Below the pieces are notes generated by a model. The model ran no database searches and was not told the origin of the DNA. It saw only the letters and a program-made list of their open reading frames with translations. DNA of 64,000 bases, from positions 1 to 64,000 of the forward strand of contig WAMJ01000119.1 of the NCBI GenBank assembly GCA_015522385.1, in the 5' to 3' direction. Source of the DNA: Candidatus Heimdallarchaeota archaeon. Lineage in GTDB: Archaea; Asgardarchaeota; Heimdallarchaeia; Heimdallarchaeales; Kariarchaeaceae. Positions 7,387-16,733 of the stretch are shown here, piece after piece; positions within the stretch are counted from its first letter, which is position 1, and every line of letters begins with the position of its first letter. A program made the translations under genes and the position numbers.

Positions 7387-9114
7387 TTAGTTCTTGATAT
7401 AGACGCTGTCAGACTGGGATCCGTAAATTGGAACCTGAAGCTCGATATATTTATTTGTTAACCAGTACGCTTCGATGGTCTTGAAGTGTCGGAAGAAGTT
7501 CCCCTCGGAAAGAGACAGATTCCTATACTGTATCTCCATGGGTAGAGTTGGTTTTAGAGTGTTCTCTTCCACGGCCTTCTCATAAGAGTCAAGGTAGAAC
7601 AGGTAGGTCTCGAATTCATTCACAAGTTCCTTGTTGGGAATGAAGAGGTTCTCCTCGAAGAAGATCTGGTAGATCCCATTTCTAGCTTCCGAATATGGTA
7701 TCTCCTGTGTGATCAGTAGGATCATGTACCTGAAGAACCAATAGCTCAACCTCAAGTAGGGAGGAGCAGTGTTCATGACGTCCTCTAGATTCTTGAGAAA
7801 TTCAATCGAGTGATTAAGGTATTCATTCTTCTGCAACTGAGTACCCAATAGAGCGTAGAGAATCGGGCGAGACATCAGGATATCGAAGCTGAGGTGATCA
7901 ACAGGGAACTCGAGGAACCTCTCCCAAATCTTGGGGTTGGTAATGGTCAGTCTATCTGGACTGCTCTCGTAGTAGATGGCCAGAGCAAAGTTGCTCAAGA
8001 TCAATGTACGGAGGAGGAGAACTCTGAACTTCTTGTCCAATAGCTGGGTAAGCTCATCAGAGGATCTGTATGTGGCCTTGTTGACAATACCCTCAATCTG
8101 CTGGATAAGGTTCTCGATCTCCCTGCGATCGGAAGGCGATGGATGCTTAATCACTCTAGCAAGGATATCGGTGAGTTTCAGATGGAACCTCACATACTTG
8201 CTGAGCACAAGGTACCTAGAGATCAGAGGATGTTCTCCATGGATCACCGACCTAAGATCAGGGTGTGAAGAGAGCCCTACCATCTGTTCCTGAACCAGTT
8301 GATGAAAGGAGTTGAAACGATCAGTGACTTCCTTCAGCAAACTGTATTGTCCATAACTTTCCATCCCAAGTCTCTCAAGGGATTTCTTGAAGTCACTCAC
8401 CTTATATTTCTCTAGAGCGACGAATGCAGTGTAGACTTGATTTCCAAAAAGGAGGTATAGCTCAACAAGGAGAAAGGTACTTGGATCGTACTCAAGTGTC
8501 TCGATGTTCTGTATGTAGAAGCTGTAGTCGAGCTTTCGTACCATCTCCTCTATTCTAGCTATTGTCCCAAAGTAGTTAGAAAGGAGTGAACTCATCACCT
8601 CATACTCGAGAAAATCTACGTTGCGGATTGTCTTACCGAGGAAATCAACCTGCCTGACAATTGAGATGAATTGCTCCTTCCACTTGATGAAGTCGACAGA
8701 GAACTTCAGAGTGGAGATATCATCGATAGAGATATTCGAGAAGATGGGAGTTGCCAAGAACTTCTGAACCTCAGGGGTGCGGTTAGCGTAGTTTAGAAGA
8801 CTGCTCCCAGCGAGCGCTTTTCTTAGCGAGACCTCATACTGGGGGAGGAGCACCGATACATCCACACCCTTCTTAGCAAAGGACTCCGCAGCCTTATATA
8901 CTGAAAATGTCGCATTTACGACGGTACGCATCCTGATGTCATAATTGGTAGAGCTTGACGAGATGACCTCAGTCATTGAGCTTGCGAGCTCCTTGATCCT
9001 GTTCCCAAAGACTGTACGGACGGCTATTGCCGGATGACCACTGTCGATTTTTCTCTCTAGCTGTTCTACTGAATCGTTGAAGTAATCCAGTGAGGCCTCA
9101 CCACGTTGCAACAC
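7387..9114 (-). CDS. Unknown large alpha-helical protein
   Basis: A 575-residue protein with no recognised domain. It is predominantly alpha-helical with many aromatic residues, lacks a signal peptide and clear membrane helices, and has no Walker, zinc or catalytic motif that I can identify. The spacing of leucines and aromatics suggests a helical-repeat or scaffold architecture. The start is probably the GTG at 9114; two out-of-frame ATGs lie just upstream (9116, 9119). A TATA-like catattttta at about 9144-9153 is placed about right for transcription starting near 9120. It stands alone, upstream of the MFS gene on the same strand by 46 bases. Confidence 0.6.
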   Translation of the reverse strand: MLQRGEASLDYFNDSVEQLERKIDSGHPAIAVRTVFGNRIKELASSMTEVISSSSTNYDIRMRTVVNATFSVYKAAESFAKKGVDVSVLLPQYEVSLRKALAGSSLLNYANRTPEVQKFLATPIFSNISIDDISTLKFSVDFIKWKEQFISIVRQVDFLGKTIRNVDFLEYEVMSSLLSNYFGTIARIEEMVRKLDYSFYIQNIETLEYDPSTFLLVELYLLFGNQVYTAFVALEKYKVSDFKKSLERLGMESYGQYSLLKEVTDRFNSFHQLVQEQMVGLSSHPDLRSVIHGEHPLISRYLVLSKYVRFHLKLTDILARVIKHPSPSDRREIENLIQQIEGIVNKATYRSSDELTQLLDKKFRVLLLRTLILSNFALAIYYESSPDRLTITNPKIWERFLEFPVDHLSFDILMSRPILYALLGTQLQKNEYLNHSIEFLKNLEDVMNTAPPYLRLSYWFFRYMILLITQEIPYSEARNGIYQIFFEENLFIPNKELVNEFETYLFYLDSYEKAVEENTLKPTLPMEIQYRNLSLSEGNFFRHFKTIEAYWLTNKYIELQVPIYGSQSDSVYIKN

Positions 9115-9351
9115 ATCATACAGTTAATTTCTCACCCTAAAAATATGTCTGAAGACATCTTTCCTAATGTCATATTCTCGATTTTTTTTGATTGATCGTG
9201 GAGTCCTCTACCTAGTGAACATTAAGCTTTTTAAGCCTTAAAATTCAGGGGGATTTGTCATAAAGAGGTTCGTTGCCTTGGAATTTACACAATAATACAG
9301 TACCCAAGTTTCACGATAAATTCGCGGAAGACCGGTAAAGGAGGTAGTTAA
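9115..9351 (+). promoter_or_regulatory. Promoter and leader of pheST
   Basis: A TATA-like CTTTTTAAG near 9228-9236, inside an AT-rich near-palindrome, would start transcription about 9258 and leave a leader near 95 bases. The pheS ATG at 9352 is preceded by a strong Shine-Dalgarno AGGAGGT with a five-base spacer. The longer leader contrasts with the mostly leaderless genes in the window. Confidence 0.4.
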
Positions 9352-10851
9352 ATGAGCAAATCGCTCACACTCACACCAGATGAATATAAGATTCTAAAAT
9401 ACATAATACAGAACGGTAAGACCACTCCGAAGGAAGTTGCAGTTAACCTGAATCTTCCAAGCGGAAAGGTCGATTCACTTCTCCCAGACCTTGCAGACAG
9501 AGGTCTGATCAAGAGAACTGCAAAGCAGATAAGGAGTTATAGACTCACTGAACGAGGGAATGAGGTCTCAAATGGACTACCGGAGAGAATCCTCGTCGAG
9601 ACCCTTCAGAAAAAGGGGAGAATCCAAATGAAGGATCTCCAGAAGGAAGTGCCCCTCACCGGAGGGGACACAAAGGCCGCCATAGGCATCCTGAGGAAAG
9701 CCTCCATCATCAAAATCGACAAGGGTATGCTCGAAATCGCAGATGATGAGAAAGCCAGAGACTTCTCACTTGACATCAAGGATGCTCTATCTCGTGTCAA
9801 GGAGGGACAGGAAATAGGGGATGAGATTGCGGTAAAGCTCATGAAAAGAGGATTCACCGAGCAGATAGAGACACAGTCCATTGAGGTCGAACCAGTCATC
9901 TCCTCGAAAGAGCTTGAGAAGAGCACAGTCAAGGAGGAGGTCTCCAAGGTCACACCAGCTATGCTCTCTACTGGTAAGTGGAAGAAACTCAGCTTCAAGC
10001 CATACAACATCAAATCTCAACCACGAAAGCTGTATCCCGGAAAGTTCCACCCTTACAGACACTTCCACGATCATGTGAGAACCAAGCTTATCGGACTGGG
10101 ATTCGTCGAGATGAAGGGGCCTCTCGTGGAGCAGGAATTCTGGAACTTCGACGCTCTGTACTCTCCGCAGGATCACCCAGCGAGAGAAGACACCGACATC
10201 TTCCTTCTCACCGAACCCACCCACGGAGAGTTAATCGATGAGGATTACGTGGACAACGTGCGGATGACACATGAGGATGGTTGGAAGACGGGATCAAGAG
10301 GTCACCGGTACAAATGGGATCCAAGGAAGGCAGCGAGGTACCTGCTGAGGCCTCAAGGGACTGCCATATCAGCTAGAACCCTGTCTAAACTCAAACCACC
10401 AGCGAAGTATTTCTCCCTCGCTAAGTGTTTCAGGCCCGACTCAATTGATGCTACGCATGGCGTGGAGTTCTACCAAGCAGAGGGTATCGTGTGCGACCCC
10501 AACATTACCTTCAGAGACCTCCTCGGTATCCTCAGGACATTCGCAATAGATGTGGCTGGTGCGACCGAGGTGAGTTTCCGACCCGATTACTACCCATTCA
10601 CCTCTCCCTCAGTCGAGCTGTCCGCGAAGCACCCGACATTGGGGAGGATCGAGTTCGGTGGAGCGGGCATATTCAGACCCGAGGTCGTCAGACCGTTCGG
10701 TATCGAGTACCCTGTCATCGCATGGGGTCTCGGTGTAGACCGGCTATTCATGGTAAAAAATGAGATCTCCGATATCAGAGAGCTCTTTTCCCAGAACCTT
10801 CAGTGGCTAAGGGATGTTGAAGTGAGTTCTGGAATCAGTGTGGAGGACTAA
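9352..10851 (+). CDS. pheS: Phenylalanyl-tRNA synthetase alpha subunit
   Basis: The 499-residue archaeal/eukaryotic-type alpha chain charges tRNA-Phe as an alpha2-beta2 tetramer with PheT. The N-terminal 90 residues form winged-helix DNA/tRNA-binding-like modules (K-I-L-K-Y-I-I-Q-N-G, then D-L-A-D-R-G-L-I-K-R). The class II catalytic core follows from about residue 220: H-P-A-R-E-D-T-D, motif 2 around F-R-P-D-S-I-D-A-T-H, and motif 3 with G-L-G-V-D-R-L near the C-terminus. The glycine-rich G-G-A-G-I-F-R-P-E precedes motif 3. Length is normal for archaea. The stop is 2 bases before the pheT ATG, so the two are translated from one message. Confidence 0.97.
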   Translation: MSKSLTLTPDEYKILKYIIQNGKTTPKEVAVNLNLPSGKVDSLLPDLADRGLIKRTAKQIRSYRLTERGNEVSNGLPERILVETLQKKGRIQMKDLQKEVPLTGGDTKAAIGILRKASIIKIDKGMLEIADDEKARDFSLDIKDALSRVKEGQEIGDEIAVKLMKRGFTEQIETQSIEVEPVISSKELEKSTVKEEVSKVTPAMLSTGKWKKLSFKPYNIKSQPRKLYPGKFHPYRHFHDHVRTKLIGLGFVEMKGPLVEQEFWNFDALYSPQDHPAREDTDIFLLTEPTHGELIDEDYVDNVRMTHEDGWKTGSRGHRYKWDPRKAARYLLRPQGTAISARTLSKLKPPAKYFSLAKCFRPDSIDATHGVEFYQAEGIVCDPNITFRDLLGILRTFAIDVAGATEVSFRPDYYPFTSPSVELSAKHPTLGRIEFGGAGIFRPEVVRPFGIEYPVIAWGLGVDRLFMVKNEISDIRELFSQNLQWLRDVEVSSGISVED

Positions 10852-10853
10852 TC

Positions 10854-12578
10854 ATGGTAACAATAGACATCTCAATCGAAGATATCAGCAGGCTCATGGG
10901 CCTGAAGGAGACACTGAGCGCACCCGAGCTTGACAAGATCATTGCCTTCACAAAGTCAGAGGTGGATTCCGAGCCTGACGGCCCGGATGAGAATGGGCAC
11001 ACAAAAGTAGCGATCGATGTGAAAACTGCCAGTAGACCCGACCTGTGGTCTGCAGAAGGGATTGCGCGGGAGGCCCGCGGTCGGATCAACCTCACAGGAC
11101 TACCAAGAATCGATTTCCCCGCGTCAGGCTTCGAGATCACCGTGGAGAAAGAGGTAAAGGAGATCAGACCATTTATTGCTGCAGTGGTCGCTAAAGGACT
11201 CAAATTCGACAACTTCCTGATAAAGCAGCTTATTCAGACGCAAGATAAGGTGGACTTCTCCTTCGGCAGGAAGAGGAAGAGAACCTCGATAGGGATCTAC
11301 AATCTTCACATGATCGAGTCTCCGATCGAGTACAAAACCGTCTCCCGTGACTTCAAGTTCATACCCCTTCAGTTTGAGGAGGAGATGACGATAGACGAGA
11401 TTATGGAGCAGCACCCTAAGGGAGTGGAGTATGGACACATCCTCTCTAAGTTCGACAGGGTTCCCATTCTAGTCTCCAAGGGAGGAGTGCTCTCACTACC
11501 ACCGATTATCAACTCTAACGATGTAGGAAGGGTGACAGAGGAGACCACTGACATCCTCGTTGAGGTGACGGGAACCAACCACCAAGCGGTCATCGTTGCC
11601 ATCTCGCTGTTGGCACAGAACCTAATGGACAGGGGGGCAAAGGTGGAGACCGTGCAGGTCAACTACCCCAAAGGATACGGTGTAGAACCAGAGCTCACTC
11701 CACCAATAAAGCCTCAATCTATCGAGGCACCGATCAAGGAGATCAACAGGTACCTCGGCACAAAGTTCACCAAGAAGCAGATGAAGACTCTCATCGAGAA
11801 GAGACGGCACGACGCCAAGATTGATGGTGACAGGATCATCGTGGAGTATGGTCCTTGGCGAAGTGACATCCTACACTGGGTGGACATCGCCGAGGAGGTT
11901 GCCATCGCCTATGACTACAACAAATTGGAACCGACCACGGCCAATATCTTCACACCTGGTAAGTTACCCAAGTCTACGGAGGTGGAAAACATGATCAGAG
12001 AGGTCCTTGTAGGATGCGGACTACAAGAGGTGCTAAACTACAACCTCACGGACGAGGAGACCATCACCTCGCGGGTGATGAGAGATGGCGATTTCGTGAA
12101 GTCCACGGTCGTCTCGCTGAAGAACCCTGTGACAAGCACCTACGGATTCCTCAGACCAGACCTCATGCCGGGTTTAGTCAGGTACGTCTCCCGTAACTCA
12201 GAGACACCAACACCACACCACATCTTTGAGACCGGCGAGTCAGTTCGACGTTCTGACGGGAGGATAGAGACGTACGTCTCAGCTGCAGTCGTGCTTGCTG
12301 GAGCAGATGAGACCTTCGAGACATCGCACAGGATTCTGGACACTCTGTTCAGGCTTACAGGCGTTAGCTACGAACTGGAGGTTGGGAACTCCCACCTCTT
12401 CATGGACGGCAGGGTGGCAGAGATCTGGGTGGACGAGCAGGTCGTCGGCTACATAGGGGAGCTCAGGCTTGAAATTCTTGAGCTCAACGGTATCCAAGTA
12501 CCAGTTTCAGGCTTCGAGATCGATCTCACTAAAATCGCCAAGTACTCCATCAGTAACTACTACTCAGACACCAACTAA
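10854..12578 (+). CDS. pheT: Phenylalanyl-tRNA synthetase beta subunit
   Basis: The 574-residue beta chain of archaeal PheRS. The N-terminus is archaeal-type (no EMAP-like tRNA-binding fold of bacterial PheT). A B3/B4 editing region lies in the first half, with Y-N-L-H-M-I-E and G-T-N-H-Q-A-V. A B5 domain follows (R-Y-L-G-T-K-F-T-K-K), and the C-terminal third is a catalytically inactive class II fold beginning around G-L-Q-E-V-L-N-Y. The subunit proofreads mischarged tyrosine in the family. It starts 2 bases after pheS and is followed by a TTTAAAATA box for the next gene. Confidence 0.96.
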   Translation: MVTIDISIEDISRLMGLKETLSAPELDKIIAFTKSEVDSEPDGPDENGHTKVAIDVKTASRPDLWSAEGIAREARGRINLTGLPRIDFPASGFEITVEKEVKEIRPFIAAVVAKGLKFDNFLIKQLIQTQDKVDFSFGRKRKRTSIGIYNLHMIESPIEYKTVSRDFKFIPLQFEEEMTIDEIMEQHPKGVEYGHILSKFDRVPILVSKGGVLSLPPIINSNDVGRVTEETTDILVEVTGTNHQAVIVAISLLAQNLMDRGAKVETVQVNYPKGYGVEPELTPPIKPQSIEAPIKEINRYLGTKFTKKQMKTLIEKRRHDAKIDGDRIIVEYGPWRSDILHWVDIAEEVAIAYDYNKLEPTTANIFTPGKLPKSTEVENMIREVLVGCGLQEVLNYNLTDEETITSRVMRDGDFVKSTVVSLKNPVTSTYGFLRPDLMPGLVRYVSRNSETPTPHHIFETGESVRRSDGRIETYVSAAVVLAGADETFETSHRILDTLFRLTGVSYELEVGNSHLFMDGRVAEIWVDEQVVGYIGELRLEILELNGIQVPVSGFEIDLTKIAKYSISNYYSDTN

Positions 12579-12579
12579 A

Positions 12580-12620
12580 AAAGTTTAAAATATCCACGGA
12601 TTATGTCATAATACCAACAG
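12580..12620 (+). promoter_or_regulatory. Promoter before valS
   Basis: GTTTAAAATATC at 12583-12594 is a good archaeal TATA box. Transcription would begin around 12612-12620, next to the GTG at 12621. A GGTGAT follows at 12620-12625. Confidence 0.45.
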
Positions 12621-15064
12621 GTGATTCATTATCGTCAGTCACTAACAACACACCAAAGAGTACAGGAAAAAGTAAACTACCCAAACGATATGATACAAAT
12701 TCTATCGAGCGGACGCTTTTTCAGACATGGCAAGAAGAGCAGATCTATTCCCTCGATCTTGATGGGATCAGGGCAGAGGAGCTTTTCACCATTGACACAC
12801 CACCACCCTACACGAATGCCCCGTGGCACATAGGGGGCGCAATCCACTACTCCCAGATTGACATGATCGCACGTGCGATGAGGGGGTTGGGGAAGAAGGT
12901 GCTATTTCCCATGGGACTGGACAGGAACGGACTACCTATCGAGCTCGCTGCAGAGAAAGAGTTTGGCGTCAGCATGTTTGACACACCTCGTGAGGAGTTC
13001 CTGCAGATGTGTAGCTCCATTCTCGAGACCTTTGGGGACAGTATACTCAAAACAGCCCACAGGTTGGGACTCAGCTGTAACAGCTTCGAGTGGGATCATG
13101 TCTACAAGACCGACCACCCAGAGTACAGGTCACTCACGCAACAGACCTTCATCCATCTATGGAATAAGGGCTTGATCTATGAGGACGATCGTCCGAGCAA
13201 CTGGGACCCCGTCCTCAAGTCGACCATCGCAGACTCCGAGATTGAGTACAGGGAAGAGATGCACGAGCTCTACGAGGTGGACTTTATCGTCGAAAATAAT
13301 ACTTACAGCTTTGCTACCACCCGCCCAGAACTTATCCCAGCTATTCGCCTAATCATCTTCAACCCAGACGACGATCGGTATAAGGATCTGGAGGGGAAGA
13401 CTGCAGAGATCCCTTACTTTGGGATATCAGTACTAATCAGTGCGAACAAGGAAGCTCACCCTGAATACGGCACTGGTCTCGTACAGATCTGCTCCTTCGG
13501 AGACCTGATGGATATCAGGATATTGCGTGAGACGGACATCAGCCCTATCTACCTCATCACTGAGGACGGAAGGATGTCTGCGAGAGCGGGCAAGTACAGC
13601 GGAATGACGATCAATGAGGCAAGACGTGAGATCGTGAAGGACCTGACCAACGCAGGGATCATCAGGAGTGTAGGACTATACGCGTACAGACGTCCGTATT
13701 CCGACAGGACAGGTGCACCCATAGAGTTTATCGGAAAACCTGAGTACTACCTCAGACAACTCGATCACCTGCCCCGACTACGAAAACTCGCAGGGGAGAT
13801 GACCTTCTTCCCACCAGCAACCCGTTTGATCTGGGAGAACTGGCTGTCGTCGGTCAAGATAGACTGGCCCATCTCCCGCAGGAGGTTCTATGGTACAGAG
13901 ATCCCCATATGGTACTGCTCCAACCACCATCCCAACATTCCAGAAGGTGGTAAATACTACCAACCATGGAAGGACGAGCCCCCGTTCGATCGATGCAACA
14001 CCTGCGGAGACAGCGTTTTCACTGGAGAAGAGCGGACCTTTGACACGTGGATGGACTCAAGTGTGTCGGCATTGTACATCTCCACCCGACCACTCAACGG
14101 AGAGAACGAGCACCTCGCTGAAATTGTCAAGAGTAGAGAGTTCCTCACGGACATCCGTCCACAGGGAAAGGATATCGTAAGGACATGGCTTCACTACTCA
14201 GTTCTCAGGATAGACCAGCTCATGGGCAAGCGAGCATTCGACAGTGTGTGGATATCAGGACATATCCTCACAGAGGACGGCACGAAAATGTCCAAGCGTC
14301 TCGGGAACTCCATCGATCCAAATGAGATCATAGATCGATATGGAGCGGACGCACTACGACTCTACAGTGTGCTAGAAGCAGGACACGGATCCGATCTGAG
14401 GTTCAATGAGGAGCACCTGAGGGGAACATCGAAGTTCCTCACCAAGCTCTACAACATCTGCAGGTTCGTATCACAATTTGGCGAGTCCTCCGAACCTCTC
14501 TGTCCTTCAGACTTGTGGATCATGGGAGAGTTGACCAAGCTCGTAGAGGAAACGAAGGAGGCATACAGACATCTGGACTTCCAGAGGGTGGCTCAGGATC
14601 TAAGGTTCTTTATCCAAGAGACCTTTGCATCCCACTACATCGAACTGGTTAAGAGCAGAGCGTATAATCGCCAGAATGAGTTCAGCAGAGATGAGCAGGA
14701 GTCATCGAGGAGTACCCTCAACCTCGTTCTCAGGACGGTCTTATCCATGGTCGCTCCCATCACTCCCTTCATCACAGATCACCTCTACAGATCCATGTTC
14801 GGTGATTCTGTACACTCTAAAACATTTCCCAAACTAGGGAGTTGGGAGAGAAGAACATCACCTGTGGAGTTCAACAGGATACTCTGGGCGATAAAGAAGG
14901 AAACGAATAAATCTCTGAGGGAGCCACTCCAATCTTGCCAAATCCCAGAGGATCTCCACCCTTACTCATCCGACCTTAGGGCGATGCATACAATACTTAC
15001 AATCTCAAAAAACGGGAAGAACGAGTTTGTCTACAGACGAAAACGTTACCGGTATAGTCCTTAG
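12621..15064 (+). CDS. valS: Valyl-tRNA synthetase, apparent frameshift near the start
   Basis: A class I valyl-tRNA synthetase, about 814 residues if repaired. The N-terminal K-L-P-K-R-Y-D region, the HIGH-type P-W-H-I-G-G, an editing domain in the second quarter, a zinc-type C-N-T-C-G, K-M-S-K-R-L-G-N-S and a helical anticodon domain are all visible. The frame holding these motifs has no ATG, GTG or TTG before 12863, which lies after the HIGH motif. It stays open back past the pheT stop. A GTG at 12621 in another frame joins it cleanly if one A is added to the A5 run at 12667-12671, giving Q-E-K-S-K-L-P-K. Either a base is missing here or the gene uses a non-standard start. Confidence 0.88.
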
Positions 15065-15123
15065 ATCGCCCAATTATCGTATTTAGAATTATTTGGAAAC
15101 TTATAGAGAAGATAGATAGAATA

Positions 15124-15606
15124 TCAGTTAGATAGCATGATCGACTCGGAGCCTGAGTTCACATCATAGTTGTACTGAAGCAACGGGGACACGGTGGATG
15201 TTGAGGAAAAACTACCGTAGAACGTCACGGAACTGTTCGTCATACCAAGACTTACAGATGTCTCCACAAATCTCTGAAGTGAGATCTTCGCATACAGGTA
15301 AACCACATTCGCACCGTCAACAGTGAAGGAGACCTCGTATGTCTCACCATTAAGTTTTAGAGGTACATCCAACGTTGAATTCAGCATTATGAACGAACCA
15401 GCTGAACCAGTTCCTTTCAACTCATCGGCCGTACTCAGCAGTCCCTCGATTCTCAGTGCTATCTTCGTCAGGATATCCGTCAGATTAGAATCCGCTGTTT
15501 GCTCGTCCGCAACACCAGTGTAGGTGGAGAATGTAAATGAGAAAAAACCGAATGCGAATATTCCTATTAGAAGTAGCGACATATACATTACTGTCTCCGA
15601 TGCCAT
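15124..15606 (-). CDS. Small exported pilin-like protein
   Basis: A 160-residue protein with one N-terminal hydrophobic helix (about residues 7-30, M-Y-M-S-L-L-L-I-G-I-F-A-F-G-F-F) followed by a polar, Ser/Thr/Asn-rich beta region. The arrangement of a short polar N-terminus with a glutamate just before the helix resembles archaeal type IV pilins, but the usual basic-Gly/Ala cleavage site is not clear, so a membrane-tethered surface protein is equally possible. A TATA-like TATTAATATATC is centred about 27 bases upstream of the ATG at 15606, indicating a leaderless transcript. No pilus assembly ATPase or peptidase is nearby. Confidence 0.6.
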   Translation of the reverse strand: MASETVMYMSLLLIGIFAFGFFSFTFSTYTGVADEQTADSNLTDILTKIALRIEGLLSTADELKGTGSAGSFIMLNSTLDVPLKLNGETYEVSFTVDGANVVYLYAKISLQRFVETSVSLGMTNSSVTFYGSFSSTSTVSPLLQYNYDVNSGSESIMLSN

Positions 15607-15693
15607 GGCTAATGTCAGTTCTGTCTCGACGATATATTAATACTTCACAACCAGAGGCGAATATTTGAATACAGGTACGAGAATAAATTAATT

Positions 15694-15779
15694 GCTGGAG
15701 ACTTCTTTACGTGAGAGTCAATGCACTCGATGAGCAATGAATCGGGGAAACGCTCCTTGGAGCGAGGGTTGTCTCCAGC
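15694..15779. ncRNA. Candidate structured RNA (9-bp closing stem plus inner hairpin)
   Basis: Within the 320-base gap 15607-15929, GCTGGAGAC (15694-15702) pairs perfectly with GTCTCCAGC (15771-15779). Inside, CGCTC-CTTG-GAGCG forms a hairpin with a stable cUUGg-type tetraloop (15751-15764), and weaker GAGT/ACTC and CGAT/ATCG pairs fill the rest. The element is more GC-rich than its surroundings and lies in no coding frame. An aatattt box near 15660 is placed for transcription on the + strand starting close to 15690, but the strand is not certain. It is not a recognisable tRNA, 5S, SRP, RNase P or canonical C/D-box RNA. The rest of the gap holds only AT-rich sequence and the pilin-like gene's promoter. 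Confidence 0.4.
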
Positions 15780-15929
15780 TTTAGCTTGTACATCAGGTCA
15801 TATTGCGCATTATCTTCTCTTGATAGTTTAGGTTGAATGAAAGTTTCCAAAATCTGAGGTCATTTATGCTCACTCAATGTGTAGGTATCATAGCTCTGGC
15901 ATATGAGGACTGCCCGTCCATTGATCAAA

Positions 15930-16628
15930 TCAAAGCTCTTCCTCAGGGATCTCAGTCACTATCCTCATTGTGAAGCCATTCAGTGAACCTATCACTGGGA
16001 GTACGCGGTAGGTGTCCTCTGTCGTTCTCCTGTCGAGTTCGTGGGGAACAAGTGACTGAGCTACATCGAAGACATACCTTCTGAATTCGAGATCCTCCTC
16101 GACGGTCTCGATGGAGGAAGTGTCCCAGCTGGCACTACTGTCGAAATTGTAGAGCCAAACATGGATAGACTTGTTACCGCTGAACACGAATTTCTTGTCA
16201 CCGTGGAGTTCTCTCGCAAGCACACGTGCAACCTCATAAGAGACATCGAGGGAGACATCCGACTCTATGGGTACGATTCCGGGGGAGAGGTATCTTGTCC
16301 TTCTGGATTTTAACCCCCGGATCAGGTATGGATAACTCCACTCGGAAGCGGAGAAGAATAACCTGATGGGGATTATACCTTTGTCAATAACTTGAATAAG
16401 GCTCTTCTTCAACGATCCCTGAAGGAAGGAACGTCGGTTCAGAACCCTGTGTAGGTAGAACCACATGTACGTCTTCTTCATGCAGTCATAACCGTAGAAC
16501 TTGATGTAACGGAACTTAAGACTTGGGAATTCTGGATCCCGGAAATCCACGATATAGAAATCACGGATGCGGGAGATCCATTCCTCGCTGTAGAGGCTTT
16601 CGGCAAGTTTTCGGTATTGAGAGACCAA
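15930..16628 (-). CDS. Compact primase small-subunit (PriS/AEP)-like protein
   Basis: At 232 residues this is well below archaeal PriS, but it keeps a series of PriS landmarks in order. They are an R-Y-I-K-F-Y-G-Y segment like R-E-F-G-F, a strand ending I-E-S-D (E122, D124) where PriS has D-x-D, S-G-N-K-S-I-H-V-W (150-158) like S-G-R-G-Y-H, and R-T-T-E-D-T-Y-R-V-L-P-V-I-G-S-L-N-G (201-218) like V-T-V-D...R-L-P-S-T-L-H. The zinc-binding insertion and the helical domain are missing. If functional it would be a minimal nucleotidyltransferase; loss of activity is also possible because the first acid is Glu. The only in-frame start is TTG at 16628, with GGATTTAAG about 28 bases upstream on the opposite-strand reading. 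Confidence 0.55.
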   Translation of the reverse strand: MVSQYRKLAESLYSEEWISRIRDFYIVDFRDPEFPSLKFRYIKFYGYDCMKKTYMWFYLHRVLNRRSFLQGSLKKSLIQVIDKGIIPIRLFFSASEWSYPYLIRGLKSRRTRYLSPGIVPIESDVSLDVSYEVARVLARELHGDKKFVFSGNKSIHVWLYNFDSSASWDTSSIETVEEDLEFRRYVFDVAQSLVPHELDRRTTEDTYRVLPVIGSLNGFTMRIVTEIPEEEL

Positions 16629-16701
16629 TGCATGATGAACTCACTTTTACTGGATTTAAGCGTTGGGGTGTGAATGGGACAACTTCTCAACGAGTAAGTG
16701 T

Positions 16702-16715
16702 ACATTAATTAATGT
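16702..16715. promoter_or_regulatory. 14-bp perfect palindrome in promoter
   Basis: ACATTAATTAATGT is its own reverse complement. Its centre is about 26 bases before the GTG at 16734, so it also serves as the TATA region of that gene. A dimeric regulator could bind here and block TBP. Confidence 0.4.
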
Positions 16716-16733
16716 CCGATTCTATTTAGGACT

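Noticed and set aside
12863..15064. valS starting at ATG 12863
   Set aside because: This start falls after the HIGH motif and would delete the ATP-binding core, so it cannot be the true start of a functional enzyme.
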